Assembly (NCBI RefSeq): GCF_036850765.1
Contig: NC_089494.1
Coordinates: 2,046,001 to 2,110,000 of the forward strand
Reading direction: 5' to 3'
DNA from: Saccopteryx bilineata
Lineage: Eukaryota > Chordata > Mammalia > Chiroptera > Emballonuridae
Length of the DNA: 64,000 nucleotides
Within the stretch, counting starts at the first letter, position 1, and the number at the start of each line of letters is the position of its first letter. A program made the position numbers and the translations under genes. Shown here one piece after another: positions 59,301 through 64,000 of this stretch. The notes under the pieces are model-generated. The model ran no database searches. It was not told where the DNA came from and saw only the letters and a list, made by a program, of their open reading frames with translations.

Positions 59301-60188
59301 GCGCTTTCAGTTTTGCCTCCCCCTTCGGCCCCGACCGCGGCGGGCACCGCTGAGGCCCGACCCCCGCGGGTCGCCAGCGCCTCCACCGCGGGCTCTGGCT
59401 GCTCTCCGGCTGCCCCGCGCCCTGGGCTCAGCCGACCTGGCTTTGTCTGCTCCTTAACGTGGAGTTCGGGCCCCGCCGGGCTGCGGGACTTCCCGCGGGG
59501 CGCGAGGGGTGCCGGTGGCGAGTCTTACCCTCGATGCGCTCCCAGGAGGTGAGGACACGGCGGGGAACCCCCGGGGTCACCGGGGCCCATGGGCGTGCGG
59601 CGAGTACACACCGTGGCTCGGGCTCCACCTGGGGTTGGGGACCCGCGCGGGCAGGGGTCCCGGCGCCGAGACGGCGGGCATGGGGACACCCGGGAGCCAT
59701 CGTAGACGCCGCTCCCCACGTACGCACCGCAAGGACTCCCGGAGTCGCCGCTGGCTCTGCCCAGGCCGTGTGGGTGGGGCTGTTTTCACCCCAGCTTGTT
59801 GGGAAGCCGTGGCTCTGACCCCTTCTCGGACCCTCCTCCTAAGTGTCTTAGAACTTGAGCGGCACAGCGGACCTCTGCAGGGAGCGGCGGTGCCCGCGTC
59901 GCCCGCCCGCGTGGTCCTGCCCGGGGTGCGGGGCAGGGGCGCCGCTAGGCCGGTGCAGCAGGGCCCCGGCCGCTGCGCTCCGGCTCGGCGTCTCCTCCAG
60001 TCGGCACCGGATCGAGAGCGTTCTGGGCAACTGCGCGGCCACCCCTGCGTTGGGCGCCCGCGGGCGGCCGCAGGCAGGCAGGCAGGCGCGGGGCGGCGGG
60101 AGCTCAGGGCCCGGCCTCCGCCGGCGACGCCGTGGACCCCGGCCTCGCGCCACCTGGATGCCGAGCGCGGGCCTGTTTGAAGTGGTTC

Positions 60189-60207
60189 GGGGGGGGGGGG
60201 GGGGGGG
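60189..60207 (+). repeat. Poly-G run (19 G) upstream of TWIST2
   Basis: Nineteen consecutive G about 1 kb upstream of the inferred start. It can form G-quadruplex; length may also be affected by sequencing or assembly error. Confidence 0.85.
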
Positions 60208-60620
60208 CTCTTTGTTCGCCAGGCCGCTCTGGCTCTGGGCCTGGAGGTGGTTTACGGCTTCGATGCCTTTGAACCTATTCCCAGGTGACCCGGGCTCAAT
60301 TAGGCCCGGGCCTGCGCGGGGCTGTCAGGCAAGCCGCGTGATCAAGGGCGGCCCGGGCCCTTGTATTGAAGTTGAACTCGGGGCGGCGGAGCGCTCGGCC
60401 TAGGCTGCTCCTCGGGCCCAAGTGCAGGACCGCCGCGTTAGAAAGCTCAAGGGCGGCCTGCGCGAGCCCCGGGCCGCTCGAGGGGACGTTTCCCCCACAG
60501 TCGGCGGGGAAGAGCAGGTCCTCACACCAAGGTGGCTCCGCAACAGAGCTCATTGTTTCTAGTTTCTCCCTGACCCGCGCGCTTCACCATCCGACGGCTG
60601 GAGGTGCCTCTGGAGCCCCG

Positions 60621-62451
60621 TGCCCAGCCCCACCTCGCCTGACCACCCCCTGCCCCCACTCCGGAAAGGCCCCGGCTTATCCAGAGCAGCAGAAGCGCTG
60701 TCGGCTGGCTATCCGTTTATTTGAAATTCCAAATTGAAAATTTCAGAAACAAAAAGAAGGCGAGAGGAGTTTTCTCCCCTGTGGTCCTGCCCGCGCTGGG
60801 ACGCAGCCCGGCCTGGGCTTTGCGCACCCGGATGGGCCTGCGCCTTCTTCTCTGTACCGCCTTTCCCAGGCTGCTGCGCTCGGAGCAGGCGCAGGGATTC
60901 GGAGCTCCTTTACTCATTCCGTGTGTCCACTGAGTCTGGGAGTCGGAGGACCCAGACCCTGGTTGCCGGCCCGGCTTCCATGAGCCTGGTGAGGTCCCTC
61001 CCCCACCCACCAGGACGCATTCCGCATTCGGGGAGGAGAGGTGGCCGCTGCCTGCCTGCCTGCTCCACTCCACTGCGTCTGTCTCTCCTACTGGTTGGTG
61101 ATGAACATCAGAGCACTTTCTGGAAGTCAGATCTAAGAGCGCATCACCCGCCTAAAGTGTAGCAATCACACCAGTGTAGTGCAGGGACACTTAGGGCTGA
61201 CACCTGATGTCCAAGGCACACATCACATATAAGCAAGGTTCTCTTTTTTAAGTCCCCTTTTAAAATTTCCCCCTTGGGGGAAAAAAAAAAAGGCCCGAGA
61301 AGGCATGACAAGCTTTTATTACTACAATGGTTCTGCCACTGCAGGTATGACAATGTTACAACACTCCTTCCGCCCCGTGTGTCTGGCAGGTGGGTGTGCA
61401 ATCACCCTCATTCCCATCCTGTCCTCTGCTGTTGCCTCCTGAGCTACAGGGGAGGGAGAGCTGGAAATGACCTTCTCAGGACACTGGCCACCCTGGTCTG
61501 TGAGATGCCCAGTCGTGGGTGTGGAAGGAAAGGGGCCGTGGGGTCCTGGAGGAAGGGTGTGAACACTGGGTTCTGACTGGGGCGCAGCAGGAGCGGCACA
61601 GGCAGGGGGCCGGGAGCAGCCCCTGGGTCCCCCCCCCCCCCAGGCCAGGCGGCGTTCTACAGCGCAGTCTGGAAGTCAGTCCGAAAGCTACTCTCTGCCC
61701 GGAGCCTGTGAATGCGCAATTCTGTCATGGCCTCTCATGAGTTGTTTCCTGCTTGGGCCAGCCACCGCGGGTCCTGTTCTTCACAGCGGAACCCTGACTG
61801 AGACGCCCACCCTCTGGACGGTGATGACCAGGGCTCTCCCCGCGCCCCCCCCACTCCGTTTTCTGGACATCGCTAACGATCTCGCCTGTGATACGCAACT
61901 CAAGTCGACCTTTCGCACGCATTTATAAACGCTTTTAAGATCTCATCAGAGTTGTGCTTGCGACAGACTCGTATTATGATTCTTCTTCTGCTGAAATATA
62001 TGCCAAATCTCAATGTAAAACAACAGTGGGGGGCTCAGCTGTGACACAAACGGGGTGGGAGAGAGCAGGGTGTAGGGGCCACGACAGAAGCCTGGCTCCT
62101 CTGTAGAGAACATAGAGGTTTGAATTTGGAGTCATAGAAATGTTTTCCATTAACTATAAAAAACTAAATCAAAATGAACAAAATAGAAATCTCTCCCCCC
62201 CACACACAAATATCAAACAAATACAACTGATTTTGTATCATTTTGGTTGCTTAACCTTGCAGACAGGAATAATTTTAGAGAATTTTAAAACACTACATAA
62301 AGAGAGACGAAAATACAGGGACGGAAAATGACCTGACTTTGGGGATGGGCGCACAACGCAATCAACAGTTCAAATGCTATCAAGAGGTTTACCTGGGACT
62401 TATGTCCTCTTGTTGGTCAATGTCACCCCATAAATTTTATTTTCTAAATAA
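60621..62451. other. Upstream flank of TWIST2, nothing recognised
   Basis: CpG density falls gradually. A C run at 61631-61641. No exon or repeat recognised. Confidence 0.45.
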
Positions 62452-62833
62452 TTTTTTTTTATTAAGTAAGAGGCAGGTTGGCAGACAGACAGACTCCCAT
62501 ATGTGGATCCACCTGGCAAACCCCCTATGGGGGTGATGCTATGCCCATCTGAGGCCTCTGCTCCGTTGCTTGGCAACTCAGTTATTTTTAGTGCCTGAGG
62601 CAGAGGACATGAAGCCATCCTCAGCACCTGGGACCAGCTTGCTTGAACCATTCGAGCCATGGCTGTGGGAGGAGAAGAGAGGGGGAGGGAGAGAGAGAGA
62701 GAGAGAGAGAATAGGAAGGGGAAGGGGTGAAGAAGCAGATGGTCATTTCTCCTGTGTGCCCCGACCAGGAATCAAACCTGGGACTTCCACACGCCAGGCT
62801 GATGCTCTACTTCTGAGTCAACAGGCCAGGGCC
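62452..62833 (-). mobile_element. VES-type bat SINE
   Basis: Minus-strand copy with tRNA-like head at the right end (ttctgagtcaacaggccagg), gtgtgccccgaccaggaatc, a GA repeat (62689-62711), module gcctgaggcagaggacatga and tail at left. Flanked by 8-bp direct repeats ctaaataa (62444-62451 and 62834-62841). Confidence 0.93.
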
Positions 62834-62848
62834 CTAAATAAAATAAAC

Positions 62849-62878
<30 letters not shown>
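62849..62878. repeat. (CA)n microsatellite
   Basis: About 15 uninterrupted CA dinucleotides just beyond the SINE. Confidence 0.93.
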
Positions 62879-62879
<1 letters not shown>

Positions 62880-64000
62880 TAATTTGACTATACATCCCTA
62901 GTGGGACATAGTCTAAAGGAAAAACAAAAAAAAAGAAAGCAAAAAATGGCTTAGACTGTATTAAATGTATTCCCATTTTAGTAACAATGTTGCTCTTGTT
63001 ACTCTGACACTGTCAGTTAAAGCAAGTAAGATTCCCAGCCTGAAAGAAAAGAGATACATACATAAAGTGAAGGAAGTTAGGTGAGACCTAGGCGTTCTGA
63101 ATTTGTCTGAAAGATCAAGTGTGAACTCATGATATGTTCTCTCTGAAACAATGTATTTCCTGGCCCTGGCCACTGAAAAGACTAGAAACGTTCTGCCACC
63201 CAGTGACACCACCGCGTTGTCCAGATCAATTGCGGTTCCTCCTTGAAGACACGGCCGCCTTACGGTCTGGGACAAACAGACACAACATAAGCCCGGAGCA
63301 GTTTGTTTATTCTGCAGGAAGTCCAGAAAGCTGTTGGTGACTCCGGGGGTCCCGTCAGAAAGACTCAGGGATGAGCCTGAAGATGCCTCCACAGGCCAGA
63401 GATGGCAGGAGACGAGCATCGGGGTAAGAACAGCTGCAGTGGGTGGAACCTGTCGGTGACAGTAAAATCCCACCAGTTCGTCGTCGTGTCCAGCAAATAA
63501 AGCACTGTTGGTCACCTTTAGCCAGTAATAGGAAACTGACTTAGGATTCTGAAAACCGGTCAATGGAAGTAAAGAACCAAGCACGTGACCAGCCCTCCTT
63601 ACCAAACTATACCCCAGAGTGACGTGAGACTTGCTGAGAGAGTGTTCGCTCCAGGACAGACGGACGCCTCCAGCTGACCAACGGTGGAGGCTGAAAGGGG
63701 GCGTGGCCCCGTCACTGCTTTGCAAGCTCAACCAGGTCGCTTGGACCACAAAGCAGGAGGCACAGCCCCGGTGGCCCTGGTGAAGGATTCCCGCCCCATC
63801 GCCTCACCTCCGGCTCCGGCAGACATCTCCAGGGGACCCAGGGTGCGCACCCTTTGCACAGGTGAAACGGTGTCATGAGGACGCCGTCGTATCTGAGCCC
63901 TCCTCCGAACGGGCTCACCTGTCCGTGTGTGAAAGGCCGCCTTGACCAGCATCTGTAAGACCCGCCCGATCTGGTGATGAGAACCCCTTCCAGGTCTGGC
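62879..64000. other. Upstream flank, unrecognised
   Basis: No gene or repeat family recognised. A minus-strand frame stays open from about 63749 to 62961 (262 codons) but lacks an early ATG and resembles no family I know. AATAAA occurs on the minus strand at about 63313-63318, so an old LTR or other retroelement remnant is possible. Confidence 0.4.

Larger units (their letters stand above)
57470..60620. promoter_or_regulatory. TWIST2: CpG island over TWIST2 exon 1 and promoter
   Basis: CpG dinucleotides are dense and GC content very high from the start of the intron through exon 1 to about 1.4 kb upstream, in sharp contrast to the AT-richer block ending at about 57.4 kb. It contains a 19-base G run (60189-60207) and many GC boxes. 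TWIST-family genes are developmental regulators whose promoters normally sit in long unmethylated, Polycomb-responsive islands. Edges are judged by eye. Long open frames on both strands here, including a plus-strand one of about 428 codons antisense to TWIST2 (57915-59201), are expected in such GC-rich DNA and are not called as genes. Confidence 0.85.

Overview
This window is nuclear DNA of a placental mammal, almost certainly a bat. The only protein-coding gene I can support is TWIST2, on the minus strand. The coding sequence (58518-59000) is complete, intact and lies in one exon, giving a 160-residue basic helix-loop-helix factor with the diagnostic C-terminal Twist box. The bat assignment rests on the interspersed repeats: tRNA-derived VES-type and related chiropteran SINEs, several with clear target-site duplications, and short nonautonomous hAT transposons, three of them inserted into those SINEs. 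Both are hallmarks of bat genomes. I cannot name the species.

Layout from right to left, which is the direction of transcription. From about 59.2 to 64 kb lies upstream flank, including a CpG-rich promoter (CCAAT box, TATA-like box, GC boxes), one VES SINE and a stretch I do not recognise. Exon 1 runs from about 59.17 kb to 58483 and holds the 5' UTR, the whole CDS and the first 35 nt of 3' UTR. A 46-kb intron follows. A candidate terminal exon lies at about 11.44-12.38 kb, with strong splice acceptors and an AATAAA signal. The intron therefore falls entirely in the 3' UTR, which agrees with the known two-exon architecture of TWIST2. From 11.4 kb down to position 1 is downstream intergenic sequence; in other mammals the next gene on this side is HDAC4, which is not visible here.

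The intron and downstream flank are mostly GC-rich, rich in CpG and full of tandem repeats: a 28-copy 59-bp minisatellite, a 0.95-kb CATC array, two roughly 0.5-kb GT arrays, and 21-, 23-, 29/30- and 32-bp minisatellites. This fits a subtelomeric location such as the 2q37-like neighbourhood of TWIST2. An exception is an AT-richer, nearly repeat-free block at about 53.3-57.4 kb, just inside the intron next to exon 1. It is the best candidate for conserved cis-regulatory DNA.

The most unusual structures are: (1) a hAT element whose own 3' terminus has been amplified into a 12-copy 32-bp array, nested in a SINE; (2) two unrelated hAT elements inserted at the homologous position in the tRNA-like head of two different SINEs; (3) a roughly 250-nt GC-rich, strand-asymmetric tract inside the putative TWIST2 3' UTR; and (4) a perfect 19-bp inverted repeat near 31.07 kb. 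Long open frames elsewhere come from repeats or high GC content and are not called as genes.
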